Below, piece by piece: positions 26,801 to 36,065 of a stretch of DNA of 64,000 nt. Source of the stretch: Dasypus novemcinctus (Eukaryota; Chordata; Mammalia; Cingulata; Dasypodidae); NCBI RefSeq assembly GCF_030445035.2, contig NC_080694.1, forward strand, positions 69,393,147-69,457,146, in the 5' to 3' direction. Every line of letters starts with the position of its first letter. Position 1 is the first letter of the stretch. Under the pieces are notes generated by a model. It was not told the origin of the DNA and did no database searches. It was given only the letters and a program-made list of their open reading frames with translations. The position numbers and the translations under genes were made by a program.

Positions 26801-27623
26801 CAAGGTAGTCATTGATTTCTTTTGAGATTTCCTCTTTGACCCACTGTTTTTCTAAGAGTGTGCTGTTTAATTTCCAAATTGTCGTGTGAAGTCTGGGTCT
26901 CTGTCCCTTGCAAATTTCCAGCTTGACTCCACTGTGGTCAGAGATATTGTTTTGTATGATTTCGATCTTTCTGAATTCATTAAGCCTTTCTTTGTGGCCT
27001 AGCATATGGTCAATCTTGGAGAATGTTCCGTGTGCGCTTGAGAAAAATGTATATCCTGCTGTGTTTGGGTGTAATGATCTATATATGTCTATTAGATCCA
27101 GCTCTTCTAATATACTGTTCAAATGTTTTGTTTCTTTAGTGATTCTCTTTTGAGATGTTCTGTCCAGAGTTGATAGTGGTGTATTAAAATCCCCCACTAA
27201 AATTGTAGATGCATCTATTCTTTCACTTAGTTTTTCCAGCGTTTGCCTCACATATTTAGAGGCGCCCTTGTTAGGAGCATAAATATTTATGATTGTTCGA
27301 TCTTCTTGACAAATTGTCCCTTTCACTAAAATATAGTATCCTTCTTTGTCTCTCACAATTGTTTCGCATTTAAAGTCTATTTTGTCTGATATTAATATAG
27401 CTACTCCTGCCTTTTTTTGGTTGTTGTTTGCTTGTATGATTGTTTTCCAGCCATTCACTTTCAACCTCCATGAGTCTCTGGGTCTAAGATGTGTCTCTTG
27501 TAGGCAGCATATAGATGGGTCGTATTTCCTTATCCAGTGTCCCAGTCTGAATCTTTTGATAGGTGAGTTTAATCCATTGACATTCAGTGTTATTACGTTT
27601 AGAGAGTTATTTATGGTAGCCAT
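23806..27623 (-). pseudogene. L1 ORF2 (endonuclease, reverse transcriptase), two lesions
   Basis: About 1272 codons, close to the usual 1275. Endonuclease: N14 in [10 protein letters not shown]43 in LQETH, GDFN and SDH catalytic motifs present. [13 protein letters not shown], the [12 protein letters not shown] block and the FADD active site present. The C-terminal cysteine motif CWRGC...HCWWEC fits CX3CX7HX4C. Two defects are visible: an in-frame TAA at 26673-26675, just after the endonuclease domain, and a frameshift consistent with one missing base in an A-run near 24535, after which the conserved C-terminal reading continues in another frame to 23806. The protein nicks target DNA and copies L1 RNA in the nucleus; this copy would yield only an endonuclease fragment. 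Start chosen at MATINNS by family alignment. Confidence 0.93.
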
Positions 27624-27703
27624 ATTTTGGTTGGATTTGTGTTTGTTATATTTTGTTTGTATTATTTTATTTTCTCCTTCTATTTTTGTCTTTCTTGTTG
27701 CTT

Positions 27704-28674
27704 TTACACTCTCCTCCATCTCTGACTGTCCTGTTTTTTCCTTTCTTCCTGCAGAATTCCCTTAAGAATTTCTTGAAGGGGAGGTTTCTTGTTGATATAG
27801 TCTTTCAGTTTCTGTTTATCTGTGAATATTTTGAACTCTCCATCATTTTTGAATGCTAGTTTAGCTGGATAGAGTATTCTTGGTTGGAAATTTTTTTCCT
27901 TTAGTACCTTGACTATATCATACCACTGCCTTCTTGCCTCCATCGTTTCAGATGAGAAATCAGCACTTAATCTTATGGAGTTTCCCTTGTATGTGATGGT
28001 TTTCTTTTCTCTTGCTGCTTTTAGAATTTTTTCTTTGTCTTGAGCATTGGATAATTTGACAAGTATATGTCTTGGGGTGGGCCTGTTGGGGTTTATGACC
28101 AGTGGAGTGCGCTGTGCTTCTTGGATATGTACATCTGTCTCTTTCAGTAGATTTGGGAAGTTTTCATTCATTATTTCCTGCAACACTCCTTCTGACCCCT
28201 TTCCCTTCTCTTCTCCTTCTGGAATGCCTATAATACGTATGTTTGAGCGTTTTGCATTATCATTCAGATCCCTAATTCCTATCTGGATTTTTTCTACCTT
28301 TTATTGACCACTTCTACTATCTGTTTGATTTCCAATGCACTGTCTTCCACATCACTAATTCTCTGCTCTGCCTCTTCTAGTCTGCTGATATTTGCTGCAA
28401 GTGTATTTTTGATTTCTTGAATTGTGGTGTTCATTTCCATCATATCTGTTATTTTTTTGCGCATGTCTGCAATTTCCCCTCCGAGTGTTGTCTTCACGCT
28501 GTTAACCTCTTTCATTACTTCATCAAATTTGTCGGTGATAAATGTTTTGAGATCTTTCATTGCTTGTGCGAAGTCCTGCCCCCCTTCCTGATTTTCAGTT
28601 TGTTGATTGGATTCAGCCATGTTTTCCTGATTACTGGTTTGGTTTGTAGATTTTTGTTGCTGTCTTGTCAACAT
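27704..28674 (-). pseudogene. L1 ORF1 (RNA-binding chaperone), one frameshift
   Basis: About 323 codons, the normal length. The N-terminal half (28674-28294) is a coiled coil rich in heptads (RLEEAEQRISDVEDSALEI). The C-terminal half (from about 28300 to 27704) is the RRM plus C-terminal domain (NPNRPTPRHILVKL, KEKILKAAREKKTITYKG, RLSADFSSETMEARRQW). The halves are in different frames; the switch at about 28300 lies in an A-run and is explained by one missing base. ORF1 proteins trimerise and coat L1 RNA in cytoplasmic particles; this copy would make only the coiled coil. ORF2 begins about 80 bp downstream. Confidence 0.93.
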
Positions 28675-29516
28675 TTTTTCTTGACGGGTTTAATCAGTTC
28701 CTTAGCTTCTTTGTCTAGTCTTGGAGATTAATTAGCTGTTGTTTTTGTGTAAGTGTTATATCTTCTCTTTGTCACTTTGTTCTTCTTATTCCAATTTCTT
28801 ATTGCTAGTTAAGCTCACTTTAAAGGAAAGTATTAGTGCTGGGGAAAGTCAATTGTGTAAGGAAGGAAAAAGTGTGAAGTAGTATTGGTGATATATGTTT
28901 ACAAAGCAACAATATGAGTTCTGGGAGGATGGAGGTTAGATCATGTAAATTGTGTAGAGTTATAGTAGTAGGAAAGTACCTATAATGAGGTAGACGACTG
29001 AATATGGGAGGAATGTGGTACGTACTAAGAGGCTATTGTTTTCGTGAGAGAGGGAAAGAGAAAAGAAAGGTAATAGTTTCAGGGACGAATACCAGATGGA
29101 AACTAACCAAAGGTATTAGAAATTAAGAGTTAGACACTTTGTGGATCAAAGAAAGGGAGATGGAATATAGGAGAGATAGCAGATGGTGGAGGATATCAAG
29201 TTGTAGGGGAAAGGGGATAGTGTAGATAGGCTAAATCTATTCACAGAGAAATGAGGCAGTGGAGGGTGAGGAAACCCAGCAAATGTGAGGTATTTCCTGT
29301 AGGACCTATTGTATTGTTAAGGTAAAATAGTATAAGAAGAATACTGGGGACAAGAAAGAGAGGATTGAAAAAAAAAAAGAACAACAAGAACAAGAACAAC
29401 AAGAAATTAAAAAAAAAAAATAGAAAAACAAAAAAAAAACCAAAGAACAGAAACCCCGCCGCCAGGCTCGGCTGGGCTCAGCTGGGCTCCAGTCCCCCGC
29501 CAGCCGCCCGCCGCGG

Positions 29517-29562
29517 CTCAGCTGGGCTCGGCTGGGCTCGGCTGGGCTCGGCTGGGCTCGGC
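29517..29562. repeat. 10-bp tandem repeat in L1 CpG-rich promoter block
   Basis: Perfect or near-perfect repeats of GCTGGGCTCG on the plus strand, within a wider GC-rich region (29455-29760) built from related GGCTCGGCTGGG and CCGCCCGGCGCGGC motifs. Confidence 0.85.
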
Positions 29563-29960
29563 TTTCCCGCCCGCCGCCCGGCGCGGCGCAGCGCGGCTCG
29601 GCTCTCCCGCTCGCCGCCCGGCGCGGCGCGGCTGGGCTCGGTAGAGCTCAGCTGGGCTCTGCCCCTCCGCCCGCCGCGGCCCAGGCAGGCTCGGCCGGAC
29701 TCGGCTTCCCTGGCCGCCGCCCACCGGGGCTCCGCGCGGTGCTAGCTGTCTCGGCTCCGCCTACCCAAGGAGGGAATCCTCCACACGTAGCTGGGATCTC
29801 CGTGTATATTTCACAGATGGATCCTCTCTGTTACCTTCCCTCCAAATCGATGTCCAGACACCTCTGGACCAGGAAAAATCCCGAAACAGCCGGTCCCAAA
29901 GAGTCTCCGACGCCTCCCAGCCAATTCCCCCCAGGAGCTAGTAACCGGGAAGTTCACTCA

Positions 29961-29974
29961 GCCGCCATCTTGCC
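29961..29974 (-). promoter_or_regulatory. YY1-type site in L1 promoter monomer 2
   Basis: Minus strand GGCAAGATGGCGGC contains the classical YY1 core AAGATGGCGGC. In human L1 a YY1 site near the 5' end positions transcription initiation. Confidence 0.7.
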
Positions 29975-30155
29975 TCCCCCTCCTGAAAAGTCCCAATTTA
30001 TATCTTATAGACCAGTCCTTTCCGTTACCTTCCCACCAAATCGATGTCCAGACACTTCCTGCCCTGAAAAAATCCTGAAAAAGCCTGGTCCCGGAGAACC
30101 TCCAGCGGTGCCCAGCTGCCTCTTCCCAGGAGAGACGGCAAGGCAAGCTCACTCA

Positions 30156-30169
30156 GCCACCATCTTGCC
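30156..30169 (-). promoter_or_regulatory. YY1-type site in L1 promoter monomer 1
   Basis: Minus strand GGCAAGATGGTGGC, one base off the monomer-2 site and 195 bp from it, followed by the same GCTGAGTGA context. The shared landmark CCAAATCGATGTCCAGACAC recurs at 29842 and 30036 (194 bp apart), which confirms the tandem monomers. Confidence 0.65.
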
Positions 30170-30223
30170 GGAAGTCCAAGGTGAGATTTTCAAACTTTCC
30201 TTTCCTTCTCGCAGGACCATTTT

Positions 30224-30701
30224 TTTTTTTTTTAAATTTTTTTATTTTTTATTGACTTTGTAATAATATTACATTAAAAATATATATGTGAGGTCCCATT
30301 CAACCCCACCCCCCCACCCCCCCTCTCCCCCCCCCCAACAACACTCGTTCCCATCATCATGACACATCCATTGGATTTGGTAAGTACATCTTTGGGCACC
30401 TCTGCACCTCATATACATTGGTTCACATCATGGCCCATACTCTCCTCTATTCCATCATGTAGGCCCTGTGAGGATTTACAATGTCCGGTGATTACCTCTG
30501 AAGCACCATCCAGGGCAGCTCCATGTCCCGAAGACGCCTCCACCTCTCATCTCTTCCTGCCTTTCCCCATACCCTTTGTCCATTATGTCCACTTTTCCCA
30601 ATCCAATGCCACCTCTTCTATGTGGACACTGGATTGGTTGTGTCCATTGCACCTTTATGTCAAGAGGAGGCTCAGATTCCACCTGGATGCTGGATGCAAT
30701 C
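30224..30701 (-). mobile_element. 5'-truncated L1 3' end nested in the L1 5' UTR
   Basis: Antisense L1 3' end (poly(T), ATTACATTAAAAATATATAT, C-rich tract, then about 0.4 kb of 3' UTR). A 16-bp target duplication, CTCGCAGGACCATTTT, lies at 30208-30223 and 30702-30717. It is inserted between the 5' terminus and the first YY1 monomer of the large L1, so it is the youngest layer of this nest. Confidence 0.95.
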
Positions 30702-30803
30702 CTCGCAGGACCATTTTAATGCCACCAAGGAGGCCGGGAAGTCGCAGGCCACAGGGCGCTCTCCGAATGGAGGCTGGTTCCTCTTGGCCAGGCCTGCAGG
30801 AGC

Positions 30804-31108
30804 CCAAATGGTTCTTTTTTCTCAGTTCTCAATAGGCTTGAATTAGCATATATCTTCCACATCTTAGGTAAGCCCCCAGCATGGACTTCACATATTCCAG
30901 ATAAGCCTCTAGCCCATTTGGTCTGCATTTTCCCTGAATATTTAAAGTTTATAGACCTTGCATTGTTAAACTGTTTCCTGGGACTGGAGTTGCTGCCATG
31001 GTTACCAAGGGCAGGACTGCAGCCTCTTATGGTCCCACACCCACAAGTCACAGACAGCTTAGGTTATCTATTAAGAGACAAGGAGCCTCCCACCCATAGC
31101 CCACATCA
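30804..31108 (-). mobile_element. ERV solo LTR, 5' portion (U3), split by L1
   Basis: Upstream part of the LTR described at 21056-21247. It starts at 31108 with TG on the minus strand and ends at the L1 target duplication (30804-30820). The following bases, 31109-31112 (ATTC), are the right-hand integration duplication and continue into a minisatellite unit. Confidence 0.85.
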
Positions 31109-34100
31109 ATTCCATGTTCCATTTCCTGTTTGTAGTTAAGGAAACACACCCCATCTTGGTGGCCATTGTGGGAGGAGGACGTGGTATTTCCAGGATCCAT
31201 ATCTTGAATATAGTTTAGGAGATATACTCCAGTTGATGCCTGTGGTGAGAAGGTTGGGTTGATTCCACATTCCAATTCCTGGACATAATTTAGGAAACAC
31301 TCTCTCCCCTGGTTCTGGAGGGAAGGGAGGAAGATTGGGTGATTCCAGGTTCCACCTCCTCAATATAGTTTTGGAACAATACTCCCACCTGGTTCCAGTG
31401 AGGGGACGAGGATGGGGTGATTCTAGTTTCTACTTCCTAGATGTAGTATAGAAATTCGTTTACTCTGGTTCCCGTGGACAGAGGAGAATGGGGTGATTCG
31501 AGGTGCCTTATTTTTCTTTAGGAGACACATTCCCGCCTGGTGCTTGTAGAGGCATATGATGGGTGATTCCAGGTTCCACTTCCTGGATATAGTTTAGGAA
31601 ACATGCTCCCACCTGGTGCTCATGGGAGAAATAGGATGGGGTGAATCCACATTCTACTTCTTTGGTGAAGTTTAGACAACACTCCCACCTGGTGCAATTG
31701 GTTGAAGGAGGGTTGGGGGATGGCAGGTTCCAATTCTTGGTTGCAGTATAGGAAGCAAGTTCCCACCTGGTGCTTTTGGGGGAGGAAGATGGAATGATTC
31801 CAGGCTCCACTTCCTGGATCTAGTTTAGAAGACACGTTTGCACCTCGTGCCCATGGAGAGGAAGATGTGTTGATTCCAGGTTTCACTTCTTGAATGTAAT
31901 GTAGGAGAAAGTCTCCCACTTGGTCACCATGGATTGAGGAAGATGGGGTGATTCCATGTTCCACTTCCTGGTTGTATTTTAGGAAACATGCTCCATTTTG
32001 GGGTTCATAGAAGGAGTAGGATGGGGTGATTCCAGGTTCTACTTCTTGGGTGTAGTTTAGGAAACACACTCCAACCTGGTGCCTGTTGGGAGGTGGTTGT
32101 GTTAATTCCAGTTTTCACTTCCTGGTTGTCATTTAGGAAACAGGCTATCATCTGGTAACCCTGGGGAGAGAAAGGTTGGGTGATTCCAGGATCTACTTCC
32201 AGGATATAGTTGAGGATATTCAGTCACACATAGTGTCAGTGAGGGGAGGTGGATGGGGCGATTCCAGGTTCCAGTACCTGGATGTAGTTTAGGAAACATG
32301 CTACCACCAGGTGCTTTAGGGAGGAGGAGGATGGCATGATTCTAGCTTCCTGTTCTTGAATGTAGATTATGAAACAGGCTCAAACCTGGTTTCCATGGAG
32401 GAAGGAGTTTGGAGTCATTCCAGTTTTCACTTCCTTGATATAATTCAGGAAACACACTCACAGCTGCTGACCGTGGCAGGAAGACAAAGAGGTGATTCCA
32501 GGTTCCACTTCCCAGATCTAGTTAAGGAAGCACTCACCGATCTAGTGCCCGTGGGTGAGGAGGGTAGGATGAGTTCAAATTACACTCCTTGGATAAGTTT
32601 AGGAAACATGCTCCCACCTGGTGTCCATGGGGAGGAGGATGGGTTGATTCCAGGTTTTACTTCCTGGATGCAATTTAAGAAACAGGCTCCCACCTGGTTC
32701 TCGGAGGGGGGGGGGCAGGAGGATCAGGTAATTCCAAGTTACAAGTCCTGGATGTAGTTCTGGAAAGATGCTCCCATGTGATAACCATGGGGGAAGTAGG
32801 TTGTGGTGATTCCAGGTTCCTCTTCCTGAACGTAGTTTAGGAAAGACATTGCCACTTGGTGCCCGTGGGGCTGGGGGGGGGGTGATTCCAGGCTCCACTT
32901 TTTGGATGTAGTTTAGGATATATGCTCCCACCTCATGCCCATGGTGAGCAGGACGCGTTGATTCTAGGTTACTATTACTGGATGTAATTTAGAAAACAGT
33001 CTTCCACCTGGGGACCGTGGGGAGAGTAGGATGGGTTGATTCCATGTTCCACTTCTTGATGTAGTTCAGGAAACATGCTACCACTTGGTGCCAATGGGAG
33101 GAGGAGGATGGCATGATTCCAGGTTTCATTTCCTTGATGTAATTCAGGAAACACACACCTGCTGACTGTGGGGAGAGGAAGAAGAAGTGATTCCAGGTTT
33201 CACTTTCTGGATCTATTTGAGGAAGCATGCACCTGTGTAATGCCAGTGGGGATTGAAGGATTGTGTGAATCCAGGATACACTTCCTGGATGTAGTTCAGG
33301 AAACATGCTCCCTCCTGTTGCCCTTGGGGGGAGGAGGATTGGGTGATTCCAGGCTCCACTTCCTTGATGTAGTTTAGGAGACACACTTCTACCTGGTTGC
33401 CATAGGGAGCACGACAGGTTGATTCCAGGTTTCACTTCCTTGATGTAATCTAGGAGACAGGCTCCCACTTAGTGCCAGTGGGAGGAGGAGGATTAGGTGA
33501 TTTCAGGACCCACTTCCTGGATGTAGTTTAGGAAATTCACTCCAACCTATTGCTAGTGGGTGGAGGAGGATGGAGTGATTATAGCTTCCCTTTCCTGGTT
33601 GTAGTTTAGGAAACATGTTCCAACCAGGTTTCCATGGGGGAAGGAGGATAAAGTCATTTTAGGATTCACTTTCTTGATGCAGTTCAGGAAACACTCTTAT
33701 ACCTGCTGACCATGGCACAGGGAAGAAGGGGTGATTCCAGTTTCCACCTCCTGGATCTAGTTAAGAAAGCATGCACCCACTTAGTGCCCATGGGAGGAGG
33801 ATGGGGTGTGTCCAGGTTAACCTTCCTGGATATAGTTTAGGAAACACGCTCCCACCTTATGCCTTTGGGGAAGTAGGATGGGGTGGTTCCAGGTTACGCT
33901 TCCTGCATGTAGTGAGGAAACACGGTCCCAACTGGTGACCTTGGGGGAAGGAGTTTGGGGTGATTCCATGTTCCACTTTCTGTCTGCAGTTTAGGTAACA
34001 TGCTCCCACCTGATGTCCGTTGGGGAAGTAAGATAGGGTGATTCCAGGTTCCACTTCCTGGATGCAGTTTAGGAAACAAGCTCCATCCTGGTGCATGCGG

Positions 34101-35540
34101 TGGGAGGAGGATGGGGTGATTCTAGGTTCCAACATTGCATGTAGTTTAGGAAATACGTTCCCACCTGGTGCCATTGCGGGGAGGAGAATGGGGTGACTCC
34201 AGGTTTCACTTCCTTTATGTACTTCAGGAAACACTCTCACCTATTGACCCTGGAGGGAGGAAGAAGGGGTGATTTGAGGTTCCACTTACTGGATCTAGTT
34301 AAGGAAGCATGCACCCACTTAGCGCCCATGTTTGGAGGAGGATGGGGGGATTCCTCGCTCTACTTCCTGGATGTAGTTTAGGACACATGCTCTCACCTGG
34401 TTCCCGTCCGGGGCGGGGGAAGGGTGGGTGATTCCAGTTTCTACTTCCTGGATGTAGTGTAGAATTAACTTTCTCACGTTGCCATGGGCGGAGGAGAATG
34501 GGGTGATTCGAGGTCCCACTTCCTGGCTTTCGTTTAGAAGACACACTCCCACCTGGTGCTCATGGCGGGGGAGCGTATGATGGGGTGATTCCAGGTAGGT
34601 TCTACTTCCTGGATATAGACCAGGTGCTCGTCGGAGAAGGAGGATGGGGTAATTCGTTTCCACTTCCTTTGTGTAATTTAGGAAACATGCTCATACCTGT
34701 GGCCTGAGGGGGGAGCAGGATTGGGTAATTTTAGGTGACACTTCGGGGGTGTATTTTAGGGAACACGCTCTCACTTCGGGCTAATGAGGGGTCGAGAATG
34801 GGCTGATTCCATGTGCCCCCTCCGGGGTGTAGTCTAGGGAACACGCTTCAACTTGGGGCCGTGATGGGAGGAGGACGGGGCGATTCCACGTTTCTCTACG
34901 AAGATGTGGTTTAGGAACCACGGTCCCTCCTGGTGCCTGTGAGCAGAGAAGGAGTGAGAGATTGCAGGTTCCACTTCGAAGACGTAGTTTAGGACCTATG
35001 CTTCCATCTGTTGTGTTTGAAGCGAGGAGGACTGCGTGATTCCAGGGTTCACTTCCGACATGTTTAGGCACCATGATTCCACCCCATGCCCTTGAGGGCA
35101 GGAGGATTGAATGACTCCAGATGCACTTCTGAGATGTGATTTAGGAACCACACAACCACGCAGTGCCCTTGAGGGGAGGAGGATGGTGTGATTCCAGGTT
35201 GCACTTCAGAGATATAATTAGGAGCCATGCCCCCACCTGGTGCCCTTGACTTGGAAGGGGGTGGAGTGATTCGAGGTTACACTTCAGGGAAGTAGTTTAG
35301 GAACGGTGTTCCCACTTGGTGCCCTTGAGGGGGGCAGGATGGAGTGATTCCCAGCTACATTTCCAAGATGTAGTTTAGGAACCACGTTCCCATCAGGTGC
35401 CCTTGAGGGGAGGAGGATGGAGTGATTACAGTTTCCACTTCTGAGATATAGTTTCAGAACCACCCTCCCACCTAGCTGTGTTTGAGGACAGGAGGATGGG
35501 GTGATTTAAGGTTGCACCTCCGAAAAGTAATTTAGGATAT
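31109..35540. repeat. Giant 78-bp minisatellite, segment 4 (right end)
   Basis: Continuation of the array. To about 34690 the units resemble those on the left. From about 34700 to 35540 they shift to a distinct variant (TTCCGAGATGTAGTTTAGGA, ACCACG, TGCCCTTGAGGGGAGGAGG) with more CpG and clearer divergence. The array ends near 35540 in unique or old-repeat sequence. Confidence 0.96.
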
Positions 35541-36065
35541 TTGTTTTGTCAGTATTTATCAGATTTCAAAATAATGATTTATTGTGCTAAAAACCCTCAA
35601 AAGTTGATTTTGAGTTTCTTTTCAGTGCCATTATAACCCCAAATTTTAAGGGTATTCATTCTATTTCAATCATTACTCTTACTTATGCTCAAATTGCCTT
35701 CTTTTTGGGTGGTAGAAATCTCTTCAGAATGGCTTTTGCATCTTTTTTTATTCATTTAAGAAAACAGTATAGTTAATTTTTTTCCTGCACCATTTGAGAG
35801 TAAAAAGACAACATGATGCTTCTCATCGCACCTGAACACTTTCTGTGTGTTTCCTGCAAGAAGGGCATCCTCCTAATATAATCACTAATATAATCAGGAA
35901 ATTAACATTTGTATGTTAATTTAATCCATAGTCCTTATTCAATTTTTGACCTTTTTCTAATAATAACTCTTCAAGTTAAAGCATCAAATCCAAGATCATG
36001 GGTTGTATTTAGTAGTCATGTTAATTTACTCTACAATCTGGAACAATTCCTCACACTCTTCTTGA
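35541..36065 (-). mobile_element. Old L1M-type LINE remnant
   Basis: Antisense remnant resembling ancient L1M 3' sequence: the CACCATTTGAGAGTAA stretch, GTGTTTCCTGCAAGAAGGGC and CAATCTGGAACAATTCCTCA are typical of these mammal-wide copies. No coding potential remains. It forms the right flank of the minisatellite and the left flank of segmental duplication copy A. Confidence 0.65.

Larger units (their letters stand above)
21248..30803 (-). mobile_element. Near-complete young L1 retrotransposon
   Basis: Complete L1 architecture on the minus strand: 5' UTR (30803-28675, with monomers and a CpG-rich block), ORF1 (28674-27704), an inter-ORF gap of about 80 bp, ORF2 (27623-23806) and a very long 3' UTR (23805-21248) with a terminal poly(A), seen as poly(T) on the plus strand. 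A perfect 17-bp target duplication, CCAAATGGTTCTTTTTT, lies at 21231-21247 and 30804-30820. The insert is 9556 bp, or about 9.06 kb without the nested L1 fragment and its duplication at 30224-30717. The perfect duplication and the few ORF lesions point to a recent insertion. Confidence 0.96.
28675..30803 (-). promoter_or_regulatory. L1 5' UTR / internal promoter
   Basis: About 1.6 kb excluding the nested insertion. In the L1 direction it has a segment of about 130 bp (30803-30718 plus 30207-30170), two related monomers of about 195 bp (30169-29975 and 29974 to about 29775), a CpG-rich GC block (29760-29455), a T-rich tract (A-rich on the plus strand, 29367-29452), then purine/pyrimidine-biased sequence to the ORF1 start. 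The CpG content is high for old DNA, which fits a recent insertion or germline hypomethylation. Confidence 0.8.

Noticed and set aside
26194-26808. 204-residue plus-strand open frame, with others opposite L1 ORF2 (24008-24547, 27346-27765)
   Set aside because: Shadows of L1 ORF2 on the opposite strand.
29365-29745. Lys/Arg/Ala-rich plus-strand open frame
   Set aside because: It is antisense translation of the L1 5' UTR A-rich and CpG-rich repeats.
7141-35540. Regularly spaced repeats suggestive of a CRISPR array
   Set aside because: Units abut directly with no unique spacers, the whole unit is repeated, and the genome is mammalian.
7141-35540. PRDM9-type recombination hotspot 13-mer in the minisatellite
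   Set aside because: The C-rich strand (CCATCCTCCTCCCC) is similar in flavour but does not fit the CCNCCNTNNCCNC pattern in the consensus, and that motif is allele- and species-specific.
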